Shown here: positions 1 to 11,345 of the stretch, in pieces
Layout: each line of letters begins with the position of its first letter
How positions within the stretch are numbered: position 1 is the first letter of the stretch
DNA from: an uncultured Eubacteriales bacterium
GTDB lineage: Bacteria > Bacillota > Clostridia > Saccharofermentanales > Saccharofermentanaceae
NCBI GenBank assembly: GCA_900314745.1
Contig: OMWK01000020.1
Coordinates: 1-64,000 of the forward strand
Reading direction: 5' to 3'
Length of the DNA: 64,000 nt
Translations under genes and position numbers: made by a program
The notes under the pieces: model-generated
The model's database searches: none
What the model saw: only the letters and a program-made list of their open reading frames with translations
What the model was told of the DNA's origin: nothing

Positions 1-1943
<1,943 letters not shown>

Positions 1944-1947
<4 letters not shown>

Positions 1948-2825
1948 AGAAGACTCCTCTTAACAGTAAAGATTATGGCCGTGTAGTTATCCTGCTTCGG
2001 GCGCTTACGTGAAGCTACCGCACGCTTAAGTTCGACAGCGGTCGCAGTCGCGTTGTCCTTGATGTAGTGATGGAACAGTCGAAGCGGAACGGCATCCGTA
2101 AGACCGTCCGAGCTTACAATTATCTTGTCTCCGTCAAATATCCTGATGGGCTTCTTGGTATAGATGACCCTCGGATTCTTGTTGCCCATAAAATCGATGA
2201 GGGCTCTCGACTTTGGATTGCTGTATGCCTGCTGAGTCTGCTTGTTATTGCGGCAAAGGTTCTTGATGAGAAGCGTCATGTAATTCTGTCTGGGGTTAAG
2301 GATCGTAGGAACGCCGTCTCTTACAAGGATGATGTCGCTGTCACCTACGCTGTAGTAGTTCATGTAGTTCTCAGATATATGAACCATGGCGAGCGTGGAA
2401 CCGCCGGACAGGTTATATTCGTCGTAAAGAGTGTTGGAGAGCTTACGTAATTCGTCTGCATTCTGCTCCGTAGCGAAGAACGACAGAGGACACATCTGCT
2501 CAACGAAGTCCGCCACCTTCTCGGAAATGTCGCCTCCGAACTCCATGCCTCCCATTCCGTCGGCGACGAGAGCCGTGATGCCGTATTTCTTATAGTCCCC
2601 CAGAGGCGAGATGAATACCGAATCCTGCTGCGAAGGTCTCTTGCCCACCTCCTGGAAGTAGGCGCAGTCTATGTAAAGGTTTGAATCGTCAGGATTGCCG
2701 AATCCCTTCTTCTTTATGTAGACGACCGTAAACCAGATGAATACTATAGTGGTTAAAAAGAACAGAATAAAGGCTGCATAAACAGCACTTTGAAGCGCGG
2801 TGATATCTTTAAAATCAATCCCCAT
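1944..2825 (-). CDS. membrane-anchored PP2C-type serine/threonine protein phosphatase
   Basis: 293 residues. One transmembrane helix (about residues 13-37) is followed by a basic KKK stop-transfer segment and a cytoplasmic PP2C domain. Visible PPM motifs in order: QQDSVF, VADGMGGMEFGG (metal-binding Asp), GGSTLAMV, YSVGDSDIILVRDG, IIVSSDGLTDAV and KQDNYTAIIF. All metal-ligand aspartates appear present, so the enzyme should be active on phospho-Ser/Thr proteins. No Hanks-type kinase is encoded in the window. It overlaps the upstream membrane protein by 11 bases and the degenerate PP2C downstream by 4, implying one operon. Confidence 0.88.
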
Positions 2826-3795
2826 CGCCTTCAGCAGCCGTCATATCCGTGCCTTGAAGATCTTCCTCATCATTGAGGTCACTCATATCTTCAGGCTGCT
2901 CCGTAACCGGGGTCTTGGGATCCATATACTCCTTCATGAGCTCACCGGTAAAGAAAGCGATTACATACTGGTCCACACCGAAAATAAAAGTAAGATAGTA
3001 GACTACAACAACTGCATACGCCGCATATGTCGTGGTGACCATGAGCAGAGCGGGTATGACGATCATGGTAACGATTAGAAGGAATATGATTCCGAGACAG
3101 GGGCCGAACTTAAGAAGGAAGAACAGCAGAGCGTTCTTATATATCTTCTTAAGGGGAAGCTCTCTTGAGACTATCATCGTATATACCATATTCTGAATGA
3201 CTATGAATATGAAGAACAGTATGACGAAGAACGTACCGATGGCAGTTCCTGCCGTTGTTCCCATATTAAGATAGAATCCCATGGACAGCAGACAAAGGGC
3301 CGTGACAACCAGGGAGATCAGGGACGCAACGAGAGACTGCTTCCAGTTGTTCTTCATGCCTTCCTTGAAGTCAGTGAAGATAAAGACACCCTCCTGCCTG
3401 TACAGATTCCTGTAAATCTGAGAGAAACCTGCCTGGAAAGGTCCTATGACCATAAGACAGCTCCCGAGGAGGAACATTACACAGAACACGACTATCAGAT
3501 AGTAGATCTGATAAGCTGCATCCGCTCCTACATCGTTGATCGATTCATTGCCGACTACTCCGGAGTCAAACATGAACTGAGCGAAGTTAGCAGGTACGAA
3601 CACGCTGTTGATATACGGAAGAAATCCTAATACATATGCAAAAGCCAGAAGCATCATGGGGATGTTAAAGACCATGAAAAGGAAATTAACGGACATGATC
3701 ATCATGTAATGGGTCTTAAGCGAATAGAAAAAGTTATATACGGGGCCGTGCTGCTCCGGTACGTAATCATCCTTGGGTACTTTCTTCAGATTCAT
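2815..3795 (-). CDS. YesL-like (DUF624-type) polytopic membrane protein
   Basis: 326 residues with about six hydrophobic segments (near residues 32-60, 98-120, 160-185, 195-215, 235-265 and 270-285) and an acidic C-terminal tail. The loop GPFQAGFSQIYRNLYRQEG followed by DFKEGMKNNWKQSL matches the loop typical of YesL/DUF624 membrane proteins, whose biochemical role is unknown. The gene sits 10 bases downstream of trmFO and overlaps the PP2C phosphatase, so a link to phosphatase signalling is possible. Family assignment is by pattern only. Confidence 0.65.
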   Translation of the reverse strand: MNLKKVPKDDYVPEQHGPVYNFFYSLKTHYMMIMSVNFLFMVFNIPMMLLAFAYVLGFLPYINSVFVPANFAQFMFDSGVVGNESINDVGADAAYQIYYLIVVFCVMFLLGSCLMVIGPFQAGFSQIYRNLYRQEGVFIFTDFKEGMKNNWKQSLVASLISLVVTALCLLSMGFYLNMGTTAGTAIGTFFVILFFIFIVIQNMVYTMIVSRELPLKKIYKNALLFFLLKFGPCLGIIFLLIVTMIVIPALLMVTTTYAAYAVVVVYYLTFIFGVDQYVIAFFTGELMKEYMDPKTPVTEQPEDMSDLNDEEDLQGTDMTAAEGDGD

Positions 3796-3805
3796 CAGAA
3801 TCTCC

Positions 3806-5152
3806 TTAATTCAAATGCTCTTTCTTGATTATATCGCAGAAAGCATCGATACGCGCAAGCGAACGTTCTGCAATGGCGGTATTTTTGTCCTGCTTTGCAG
3901 TCTTGCCCTTAAATCTTCCGGGCATAGTCGCTACTATGCCGAAATTCGCATTCATGGGAACGAACTTCGTAACCGATACATCAGAGACGTACGCCGCCAT
4001 GGCTCCGATGACAGTCTCATCGTTAAGCTGAACCTCAGGCTTAATCCCAAGCACCCTTAATGCAGCGTTAAGACCTGCCATAAATCCTGATGCTGCTGAT
4101 TCTATGTAACCTTCAACACCGGTGATCTGTCCTGCAAAATAAATATCGGGATAATCTCTCATGCTGTAGTCCGGATTAAGTAGCTTCGGCGAATTGATGT
4201 AAGTATTCCTGTGCATAACGCCATATCTTAGGTACTCGGCATTCTCAAGTCCCGGTATCATTCCGAATACTCTTCTTTGTTCCGGGAATTTAAGTCTCGT
4301 CTGGAAGCCTACAAGGTTATACATGGAAGATGCCCTGTCGTCCTGTCTTAACTGAAGACATGCATAGGGCTCCTTGCCGGTATTGGGATCAACAAGTCCT
4401 ACCGGCTTCAAAGGTCCGAATCTCATCGTATCCTCTCCCCTTGACGCCATTACCTCGATGGGCATGCATCCTTCAAAGACATTGATCTTATCGAATCCGT
4501 GAACATCCGCCTTATCGGCACTTATGATCGCATTGTAGAACGCCTTGTATTCCTCTTCGTTCATGGGGCAGTTGATGTAATCATTACCGCCCTTACCGTA
4601 TCTGCTCTGTCTGAACGCCTTGTTCATGTCGATGGAATCTGCCGACACGATCGGTGCCGCTGCATCGAAGAAATGAAGGTCGAGGTTGCCCGTAAGTCTC
4701 ATGATGTCATCATAAAGATCACCGTCCGTGAGAGGCCCCGTTGCTACAATGACCATCCTGTCCCTCGGTATGCTTGTTACTTCTTCGGTAAGCACATGTA
4801 TATGGGGATCATTCTTAATTGATTCGGTTATATAGGAAGAGAACTCATCCCTGTCGACTGCAAGGGCTCCTCCTGCGGGAACTTCGGCTTTGTCTGCGGC
4901 TTCCATGATAAGTGAGCCGAGTCTTCTTAATTCCTCCTTAAGAAGGCCGACGGCATTGGTTATGGCTGCAGCTCTCAATGAATTGCTGCACACAAGCTCA
5001 GCGAAAAGATCACTCTTATGAGCCGGGCTCTTCCTTGCAGGCTTCATCTCATAAAGATCTACGTCAATGCCAAAAGAAGCAATAATATGAGCAGCCTCGC
5101 ATCCTGCGAGGCCGGCTCCGATAACTGTTATTCTGTCAGTACGCTCAGGCAT
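3806..5152 (-). CDS. trmFO: folate/FAD-dependent tRNA (uracil-54-C5)-methyltransferase
   Basis: 448 residues. It methylates U54 of the tRNA T-loop using methylenetetrahydrofolate and FAD. The N-terminal dinucleotide-binding motif VIGAGLAGCEAA, the YEMKP segment, SNSLR near residue 62, and the C-terminal FAGQITGVEGY block are diagnostic. The ATG at 5152 is chosen over the ATG at 5167: the later one has AAGG about 7 bases upstream and overlaps the topA stop by 8 bases, while the earlier one has no spaced ribosome site. The topA-trmFO order is the common Bacillota arrangement. Confidence 0.95.
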   Translation of the reverse strand: MPERTDRITVIGAGLAGCEAAHIIASFGIDVDLYEMKPARKSPAHKSDLFAELVCSNSLRAAAITNAVGLLKEELRRLGSLIMEAADKAEVPAGGALAVDRDEFSSYITESIKNDPHIHVLTEEVTSIPRDRMVIVATGPLTDGDLYDDIMRLTGNLDLHFFDAAAPIVSADSIDMNKAFRQSRYGKGGNDYINCPMNEEEYKAFYNAIISADKADVHGFDKINVFEGCMPIEVMASRGEDTMRFGPLKPVGLVDPNTGKEPYACLQLRQDDRASSMYNLVGFQTRLKFPEQRRVFGMIPGLENAEYLRYGVMHRNTYINSPKLLNPDYSMRDYPDIYFAGQITGVEGYIESAASGFMAGLNAALRVLGIKPEVQLNDETVIGAMAAYVSDVSVTKFVPMNANFGIVATMPGRFKGKTAKQDKNTAIAERSLARIDAFCDIIKKEHLN

Positions 5153-7292
5153 CCTCTGCCTTACCATCCTTATCAGACTTCTTCTTTATCTTCCTTGTGG
5201 GACAATCCTCATTACCGCACCTCGGGTACATCTTCCCCCTGAATCTGTGTAGCACCATGTAAGAACCGCAGGTCTCACACTTCCTGCCTTCGACAGGAAG
5301 ATCCCAGGAAATGAACTTACACTCGGGATCAGATCCCTTCTTATCGCAGACGAAGAACTTTCTGTGATTCTTTATCGTCTTCTTCTCGAGAAGTCCGGAA
5401 CCGCAAAGAGGACACTTGCCCTTTGCCTGAACCTCGATGTTCCTCGTGTATTTACAGTCAGGATAGTTGGAACATGCTATGAACTTACCGTTCCTTCCGT
5501 CCTTGATAACGAGTTCGCCACCGCAGTCAGGGCAAAGCTCACCGGTCTTAACATCCTCGATCTTTACCTTCTTGATATTAGCGTCAGCCGTCGTTATCTT
5601 CTGATGGAATGACGGATAGAAATCCTTAAGAAGTCCTACCCAGTCCTTCTGTCCGACTTCGACATCATCAAGCTTGGACTCCATTCCTGCAGTAAAAGAG
5701 ACATCTACGATCTCGTTGAAGTTCTCTTCAAGCATATTGGTTACGAGCTTTCCAAGATCGGTAATGAGAAGATTCTTGCCTTCCTTCTCAACATACTTCC
5801 TGTCGAGAACCGTTGTGATTGTCTTCGAATAAGTAGAAGGTCTTCCGATTCCGAATTCCTCCATCGCCTTGATGAGAGATGCTTCGTTATAGTGCGCCGG
5901 AGGCAGCGTCTGCTTGGCTTCAATCTTTGCTCCGAGATTCTTAAGAGTCTGTCCTTCCTCTATGTCAGGAAGGATAGCCTTACCTGATTCTGCACTATTC
6001 TCATCCTTAATATCACCGTATGCAGCGAGGAAACCCGGGAAAACAACAGTCTCGCCCGTCGCCCTGAACACATCATCACCGCATCTGGCATCTATAGTTA
6101 CTGTATTGGTTACTGCATCTGCCATCTGAGATGCAAGAAATCTCTCCCAGATGAGTTTATAGAGCTTATACTGCTCTGAAGTAAGAGATGACTTAACGGA
6201 CTCGGGATTGAGCTCGAAGTGCGAAGGTCTTATGGCCTCGTGAGCATCCTGAGCGGAATTACGGTTCTTGAAATGTCTCTTATACGGACATACATAATTC
6301 TCGCCATACTTATCCTTGATAAGACCTCGCGAAGCATTAACAGCCTCGTCAGATACTCTTACGGAGTCTGTTCTTATGTAGGTAACGAGAGCCGTCTGTC
6401 CCTGGCCTTCGATGTTAACACCTTCATAGAGCTGCTGTGCAACCCTTGTTGTTACTCTTGTAGTAAAGCCGAGTCTTCTGGAAGCTTCCTGCTGCATCGT
6501 CGAAGTCGTAAACGGAGGAGCGGGCTTCCTCGCGCCGTTGCCCTTCTTTACGGAAACGGCAGTGAAGTCACTCTCCTTGATGTTCTCATATATTCTTCCG
6601 GCAAGAGCTTCATCTGATACCCTGCCGTCCTTGGGCTTAACTATGTCGGAGTCTTCCATGGTGCCGTAATACTTAACGGTAAAGGAATCCTTCTTGGCAC
6701 CGGGTGTAACCTCAGCACTTAAGTTCCAGTAATCCTCAGGAATGAATGCATCGATCTCGGCATCCTTATCCATTACCATTCTGGTAACAACGGACTGAAC
6801 TCTGCCTGCAGAAAGACCGGTCCTTATCTTCTTGCAAAGAAGAGGACTGAGTTCATATCCTACAAGTCTGTCGAGTATTCTTCTTGCCTGCTGAGCATCC
6901 ACAAGATTCATGTCGATGGATCTCGGATTATCTATGGCTGCCTGAACAGCCTTCTTCGTAATCTCATTAAATGTAACTCTGCACTTTGAAAGCGGATCTA
7001 TCTTCAAAGTCTTGGCAACATGCCATGCAATTGCTTCTCCCTCACGGTCCGGGTCGGTTGCGATATAAACGACATCGGCCTGTCCGGCGAGAGCAATCAG
7101 CTCCTTCTTTACTTTTACATTCTTATCTATATATAAAGGCTTGAAATCGTTATCTACATTTACGCCAAGCGTCTTATCCGGCAGGTCTCTGAAATGACCT
7201 ACCGTTGCCGTAACCTTAAAATCGTGACCAAGATATCTCTCTATTGTCTTCGCTTTTGCCGGAGACTCAACAATTACAAGATTCTTACCCAT
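5145..7292 (-). CDS. topA: DNA topoisomerase I (type IA)
   Basis: 715 residues. It relaxes negative supercoils through a 5'-phosphotyrosyl intermediate. The TOPRIM domain begins at residue 1 (VIVESPAKAKTIE; catalytic Glu-9) and includes the acidic triad DPDREGEA. The active-site Tyr lies in VTYIRTDS near residue 310. Three C-terminal four-cysteine zinc ribbons run from about residue 600 to 710 (CPDCGG, CPLCGSG and CETCGSY each open one). The ATG at 7292 is preceded by GGTGAAG at 7-base spacing; an in-frame TTG at 7298 is rejected. A near-consensus promoter lies just upstream, inside the end of dprA. Confidence 0.97.
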   Translation of the reverse strand: MGKNLVIVESPAKAKTIERYLGHDFKVTATVGHFRDLPDKTLGVNVDNDFKPLYIDKNVKVKKELIALAGQADVVYIATDPDREGEAIAWHVAKTLKIDPLSKCRVTFNEITKKAVQAAIDNPRSIDMNLVDAQQARRILDRLVGYELSPLLCKKIRTGLSAGRVQSVVTRMVMDKDAEIDAFIPEDYWNLSAEVTPGAKKDSFTVKYYGTMEDSDIVKPKDGRVSDEALAGRIYENIKESDFTAVSVKKGNGARKPAPPFTTSTMQQEASRRLGFTTRVTTRVAQQLYEGVNIEGQGQTALVTYIRTDSVRVSDEAVNASRGLIKDKYGENYVCPYKRHFKNRNSAQDAHEAIRPSHFELNPESVKSSLTSEQYKLYKLIWERFLASQMADAVTNTVTIDARCGDDVFRATGETVVFPGFLAAYGDIKDENSAESGKAILPDIEEGQTLKNLGAKIEAKQTLPPAHYNEASLIKAMEEFGIGRPSTYSKTITTVLDRKYVEKEGKNLLITDLGKLVTNMLEENFNEIVDVSFTAGMESKLDDVEVGQKDWVGLLKDFYPSFHQKITTADANIKKVKIEDVKTGELCPDCGGELVIKDGRNGKFIACSNYPDCKYTRNIEVQAKGKCPLCGSGLLEKKTIKNHRKFFVCDKKGSDPECKFISWDLPVEGRKCETCGSYMVLHRFRGKMYPRCGNEDCPTRKIKKKSDKDGKAEDA

Positions 7293-7329
7293 TACCAATC
7301 TTCACCGCTTTCAATCGATTCAGTGTTTT

Positions 7330-7358
7330 ACTATAGATTAACACCCGTTAATTGTCAA
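7330..7358 (-). promoter_or_regulatory. predicted sigma-A promoter of topA-trmFO
   Basis: On the minus strand TTGACA (7358-7353) is separated by exactly 17 bases from TATAGT (7335-7330). That gives a 5' leader of about 31 bases before the topA ATG at 7292. The -35 element lies within the last codons of dprA, so topA can be transcribed independently of the comM-dprA pair. Confidence 0.72.
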
Positions 7359-8555
7359 AACATATTTGCCTTTCTCATTGGCAATACGGCCTTCAATCTC
7401 CAAAGATGTAACAAGAGCCGATAGGTATGAGAAAGGAATTCCGAGCGTAAGACAAAGCTCATCTATGTTCTTTGGCTTCTCAGATAATTCATCAAGGACA
7501 AGCACCTTCCAGTCCTTCTCTTCAAGCCTGTCCGGACACTTCTTCGACAAATCCCGAAGTTCGGATATATTCATGCTGCCTGCATCATACGGAACGGGAT
7601 CATAATCAAAGTATTCTGCCCTGTTTCCTACCTCTCCCCTTATCCTCTCATACACCGTATCGACGTCGATCAGAACTTCGGCTCCGTCCCGCAGAAGCTT
7701 AAGTCCGCCGATGGAGTTCTCCGCATAAATGCTGTTAGGCAGTACAAAGACGTCCCGGCTTTGGGCAGCGGCAAATGACGCTGTATGGAGAGTTCCGCTG
7801 TATTCTCCGGCCTCCATTATCATGCACACATCAGAAAGCGCTGATATAAGCCTGTTTCTTGACGGAAAGTACTGTTTAATTATCTCCTGACCCGGAGGCA
7901 GTTCAGAGAGAACGACCCCGTTCTCACATATCCGGTCATACAGATCATTGTTCTGATACGGATATACGACATCACATCCACCGGGGAGAACGGCAATAGT
8001 CTTCCCTCCCGCATTTATGCATGCTTCATGAGCCTGTCTGTCAATGCCCAGAGCCATACCCGATACTATAACCACACCTTTCGTGCTTAACCTTGACGAG
8101 AATTCCTTGGTTGCATACAGGGCATAACGGCCGGGAGACCTGCTTCCGACTATCGAGGCTCCGCCGTTATGGTCAAGATCACATAATGTCGTAACATCTC
8201 CCTTAACGAAGATAACGCGAGGCATTCCGCTTAAGTTCTTCCAGATATCCGGGTAATACTTTCCGCCATCATATAAGATCCTGATGTCATTTCTGTTAAT
8301 AAGACCTGCATAACGCTCTACCGCACGTTTGACTTTATCCGAGTTCTTTATTGCATCGTCTGTCAAAACCTGTGTCCTCTCACTTAAAGTACATATGGTG
8401 AATGAGTTATTAAGCTCATCAAGGTCCTTAAGATTCGGGAAATAGTATTGAGGGAAAACGCCTTCGCTTATGAATTCCTGCCACACTTTGTAGTCTATTG
8501 ATGTCTCGTGTCTTATTGCCGTGTACTCAAGAAGCCTTAAATCCCGATCGTCCAT
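7338..8555 (-). CDS. dprA: DNA processing protein DprA (Smf)
   Basis: 405 residues. DprA binds incoming single-stranded DNA during transformation and loads RecA. The Rossmann-like core has GSRSPGRYA, SGMALGIDRQAH, VLPGGCDVVYP and FPSRNRLISALSD between about residues 135 and 250. A winged-helix-like C-terminus (about 335-400) is present. The N-terminal 100 residues are more divergent. AAGGGGG lies 8 bases upstream of the ATG. The gene overlaps the end of comM by 29 bases, a common pairing in Clostridia. Confidence 0.95.
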   Translation of the reverse strand: MDDRDLRLLEYTAIRHETSIDYKVWQEFISEGVFPQYYFPNLKDLDELNNSFTICTLSERTQVLTDDAIKNSDKVKRAVERYAGLINRNDIRILYDGGKYYPDIWKNLSGMPRVIFVKGDVTTLCDLDHNGGASIVGSRSPGRYALYATKEFSSRLSTKGVVIVSGMALGIDRQAHEACINAGGKTIAVLPGGCDVVYPYQNNDLYDRICENGVVLSELPPGQEIIKQYFPSRNRLISALSDVCMIMEAGEYSGTLHTASFAAAQSRDVFVLPNSIYAENSIGGLKLLRDGAEVLIDVDTVYERIRGEVGNRAEYFDYDPVPYDAGSMNISELRDLSKKCPDRLEEKDWKVLVLDELSEKPKNIDELCLTLGIPFSYLSALVTSLEIEGRIANEKGKYVLTINGC

Positions 8556-10089
8556 TTACCAGATCCCCCTTCCTGTATATTCCTGCCTCAGCAACATCCG
8601 CTGTCTCCATATCCTCTCTTCCTGCGATATCGGCGATCGTTCTTCCTACTCGAAGAATCCTGTTAAAACCCCTTGCCGAGAAACCGCAGGCTTCCGATAT
8701 CTCGGCTGCGTAATTCACAACTTCCGAAGATGCACGGAAGAGTTCGGCGTCGGCGTTGCAGCATGTTCCGTTAAACACCCCGTCGTTGAACCTTCTTCTT
8801 TGCATATCCCAAGCCTGCTTCACGAGCTGCTTCATCTGCTCATTGATCTTCCTGTCTTCGGCGGAAGCGGATTCCGCCATACTCTTACCTGAGATTGACC
8901 TCATCTCGGCAACCAGATCCAGCCTGTCCCTTATGGGACCTGACAGTTTGGACATGTAGCTGTTGATCACATTAGGCGTACATGTGCATCTTCTTCCGCT
9001 CTCGTAAAGCATTCCGCATCTGCACGGATTACCTGCCGCTACAAATACGAAGGACGCAGGGAAAGCAAAATTGCGGCCGTCCTTGCTCATTCTGACTACA
9101 TGGTCTTCAAGAGGAACTCTTAATGCTTCCAATACTTCCCTCTTATATTCAAATATCTCATCGGCAAAGAGCACACCGTGATTTGCCAGAGCAAATTCTC
9201 CCGGCATGAGTTTGCTCGGTATCCCCAGAATCCTTCCCCTGCTCATCCCGGGGTAGATATACCTGAATGGTCTTCTGTCACTTAATATGAGCCCCTCTTC
9301 CGGATCATCCTTAAGGCCTGCCGCCTCCATTACGGAATAGACATCGCCTATCTCGGAACCCTGAAGCGGCGGAAGTATTCCCGCAAGTATCTTCCCCGCC
9401 ATCGTCTTGCCGCATCCGGGACTTCCAAGAAGCAAAATGTTATGCACTCCTGCCGCTGCGATAAGAAGTGCCCGCACTGCCTTCTCCTGTCCTTTAACCG
9501 CAGAGAAATCAGGAATCTCTTCCTCGTACTCTTCTATGTCATTAAGTGAATAGTTTACGGGCGAATACGAATCACTATCGAAGGCATCGCGGAAAGCTGA
9601 AAGCGAATTCACGGCCGTTGCCGTGAGACACGCGCACCTGGCGGCATCGGTCTCTTCTTCGGGGATGAATACATAATCGTATTCATCCGGAAGCATACGA
9701 AGCCTCATGGCAGCCTGTGGCGTTCCTGCAATCTTGCCGTCGAGCTTGATCTCACCGCTCGAATATATCCTTACATCTTCCGGCACTTGAAGCTGACCGG
9801 AAGCAATGAGCATCCCCAATGCGATCGGCAGATCAAAACCGGTTCCCGATTTTCTAATATACGACGGTGATATGGAAGCGGTTATGTGTCCCTTGGGCAT
9901 GCAAAAACCCGATGACACCAGAGCAGGCTGTATCCTTCCCCGTGACTCCCTTATAGACGAGTCGCAAAGACCGATGACATCGAATGTCGGCAGTCCCGGA
10001 GTTATCGACACCTCGACCTCGGCCGGGACCGGCGTCATACCGTCCATGAAGGACGTGTACACCTTGACTATTCTGACTTTTGAAGCCAT
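8527..10089 (-). CDS. comM: YifB/ComM-family Mg-chelatase-like AAA+ ATPase
   Basis: 520 residues. The N-terminal ChlI-like domain (residues 1-170, with GLPTFDVIGL and the KGHITASISP block) is followed by an AAA+ ATPase with Walker A GSPGCGKTMAGK near residue 220 and Walker B LFADEIFEY near residue 310. A C-terminal Mg-chelatase domain starts near residue 430. ComM is a hexameric helicase that promotes branch migration in natural transformation; many Bacillota carry homologues of uncertain role. The ATG is preceded by AAGGGAGG. It is translationally coupled to dprA. The intergenic region shared with ychF carries Spo0A-like boxes. Confidence 0.92.
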   Translation of the reverse strand: MASKVRIVKVYTSFMDGMTPVPAEVEVSITPGLPTFDVIGLCDSSIRESRGRIQPALVSSGFCMPKGHITASISPSYIRKSGTGFDLPIALGMLIASGQLQVPEDVRIYSSGEIKLDGKIAGTPQAAMRLRMLPDEYDYVFIPEEETDAARCACLTATAVNSLSAFRDAFDSDSYSPVNYSLNDIEEYEEEIPDFSAVKGQEKAVRALLIAAAGVHNILLLGSPGCGKTMAGKILAGILPPLQGSEIGDVYSVMEAAGLKDDPEEGLILSDRRPFRYIYPGMSRGRILGIPSKLMPGEFALANHGVLFADEIFEYKREVLEALRVPLEDHVVRMSKDGRNFAFPASFVFVAAGNPCRCGMLYESGRRCTCTPNVINSYMSKLSGPIRDRLDLVAEMRSISGKSMAESASAEDRKINEQMKQLVKQAWDMQRRRFNDGVFNGTCCNADAELFRASSEVVNYAAEISEACGFSARGFNRILRVGRTIADIAGREDMETADVAEAGIYRKGDLVNGRSGFKAS

Positions 10090-10149
10090 AAAATATCCTC
10101 CCTTATTGTTATTCCTCTATTACGATAGCAAGGTCCCGGGGCGGATAGT

Positions 10150-10186
10150 GGCGACAATTGAGAACAAATTTCGACAACAATCGACA
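10150..10186. promoter_or_regulatory. three phased Spo0A-box-like sites between comM and ychF
   Basis: Heptamers starting at 10150 (GGCGACA), 10170 (TTCGACA) and 10180 (ATCGACA) match the complement of the Spo0A box TGTCGAA with two, zero and one mismatch. They lie 20 and 10 bases apart, on the same helical face. The exact copy covers the putative -35 of ychF. Established: Spo0A dimers bind tandem 0A boxes with 10-base spacing. The link to this site is inference. Confidence 0.5.
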
Positions 10187-10200
10187 AAGAGTGGTACAAT
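10171..10200 (+). promoter_or_regulatory. predicted ychF promoter
   Basis: TCGACA (10171-10176), one mismatch from TTGACA, is followed after 18 bases by TACAAT (10195-10200). The start codon at 10245 is about 38 bases after the expected transcription start. The -35 is inside the exact Spo0A-like box at 10170-10176, so protein bound there would touch RNA polymerase. Confidence 0.55.
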
Positions 10201-10244
10201 ACGTACGCTTTTCGAAGCGAGTAAATATAACCGAGGTAATAATA

Positions 10245-11336
10245 ATGGAACTGGGTATTGTAGGTCTTCCGAACGTAGGCAAGAGCACGCTGTTCAACGC
10301 GATAACCAAGGCAGGAGCAGAATCCGCCAACTACCCCTTCTGTACCATAGAACCGAACGTAGGTGTTGTGGCAGTGCCCGATCACAGACTTGATGAGCTT
10401 GCCAAGATGTACAACCCTGAGAAATACACACCTGCCGTCATCAAGTTCGTTGATATCGCAGGTCTTGTTAAGGGCGCGAGCAAAGGTGAGGGTCTCGGCA
10501 ACAAGTTCTTATCCAACATCAGAGAAGTTGATGCCGTAGTTCACGTCGTAAGATGCTTTGACGATCCCGACGTAATCCACGTAGACGGCAATGCCGATCC
10601 TGAGCGCGATATCGGAGTAATCAACCTCGAGCTCATCCTCTCCGACATGGAAGTCATGGAGAAGAGAATCGACAGAACCAAGAAGATGATGAAGGGCGGA
10701 GACAAGTCATTCCAGGCTGCTCTCGATGTTTACGAGAAGATATATGCTGCTCTTGAAGCGGAGAAGCCCGCCAGATCCGTTGAGCTCGACGCTGAAGAAG
10801 TTGAATTAACCAGGGACCTTCAGCTCATCACATTGAAGCCCGTCCTCTACTGCTGCAACATTAAAGAAGACGATATCGGAAACGATAACATCCCATATGT
10901 TGAGACAGTTAAGAAGATCGCAGCCGAAGAGGATTCGCAGGTTGTAGTTATATCTGCAAAGATCGAAGAGGAATTAAGCCAGCTTGAAGATGAAGACAGA
11001 CAGATGTTCCTCGATGACTTGGGCCTCGATTCCGCAGGTCTCGATAAGATGATCCAGGCATCATACAAGCTCCTCGGTCTCATCTCTTTCCTCACAGCGG
11101 GACCTCAGGAAGTACGCGCATGGACGATCAAGGAAGGAACCAAGGCTCCCCAGGCTGCCGGTAAGATTCACTCCGACTTCGAGCGCGGATTCATTCGTGC
11201 CGAGGTTGTATCCTATGACGATCTCGTGGGACTCGGTTCAATGACAGCATGCAAAGAGAAGGGACTTGTCCGTTCTGAAGGTAAAGAATACGTGATGAAG
11301 GACGGAGACGTAGTTCTGTTCAGATTTAACGTCTGA
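10245..11336 (+). CDS. ychF: redox-regulated ATPase/GTPase YchF (Obg family)
   Basis: 363 residues, the standard YchF length. The G1 motif GLPNVGKST is at residues 6-14, switch II is [14 protein letters not shown], and the C-terminal TGS domain begins around RAWTIKEG. YchF proteins bind ATP rather than GTP and associate with ribosomes. The ATG at 10245 is chosen because GAGG lies 8 bases upstream and it starts the G domain correctly; the open frame extends further upstream without homology. It is transcribed alone and ends 9 bases before the convergent GH2 gene. Confidence 0.96.
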   Translation: MELGIVGLPNVGKSTLFNAITKAGAESANYPFCTIEPNVGVVAVPDHRLDELAKMYNPEKYTPAVIKFVDIAGLVKGASKGEGLGNKFLSNIREVDAVVHVVRCFDDPDVIHVDGNADPERDIGVINLELILSDMEVMEKRIDRTKKMMKGGDKSFQAALDVYEKIYAALEAEKPARSVELDAEEVELTRDLQLITLKPVLYCCNIKEDDIGNDNIPYVETVKKIAAEEDSQVVVISAKIEEELSQLEDEDRQMFLDDLGLDSAGLDKMIQASYKLLGLISFLTAGPQEVRAWTIKEGTKAPQAAGKIHSDFERGFIRAEVVSYDDLVGLGSMTACKEKGLVRSEGKEYVMKDGDVVLFRFNV

Positions 11337-11345
11337 CAGAACCCG

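Noticed and set aside
5153-5167. Longer start of TrmFO
   Set aside because: The upstream ATG has AAGG touching it and no usable spacing; the ATG at 5152 fits the family start better.
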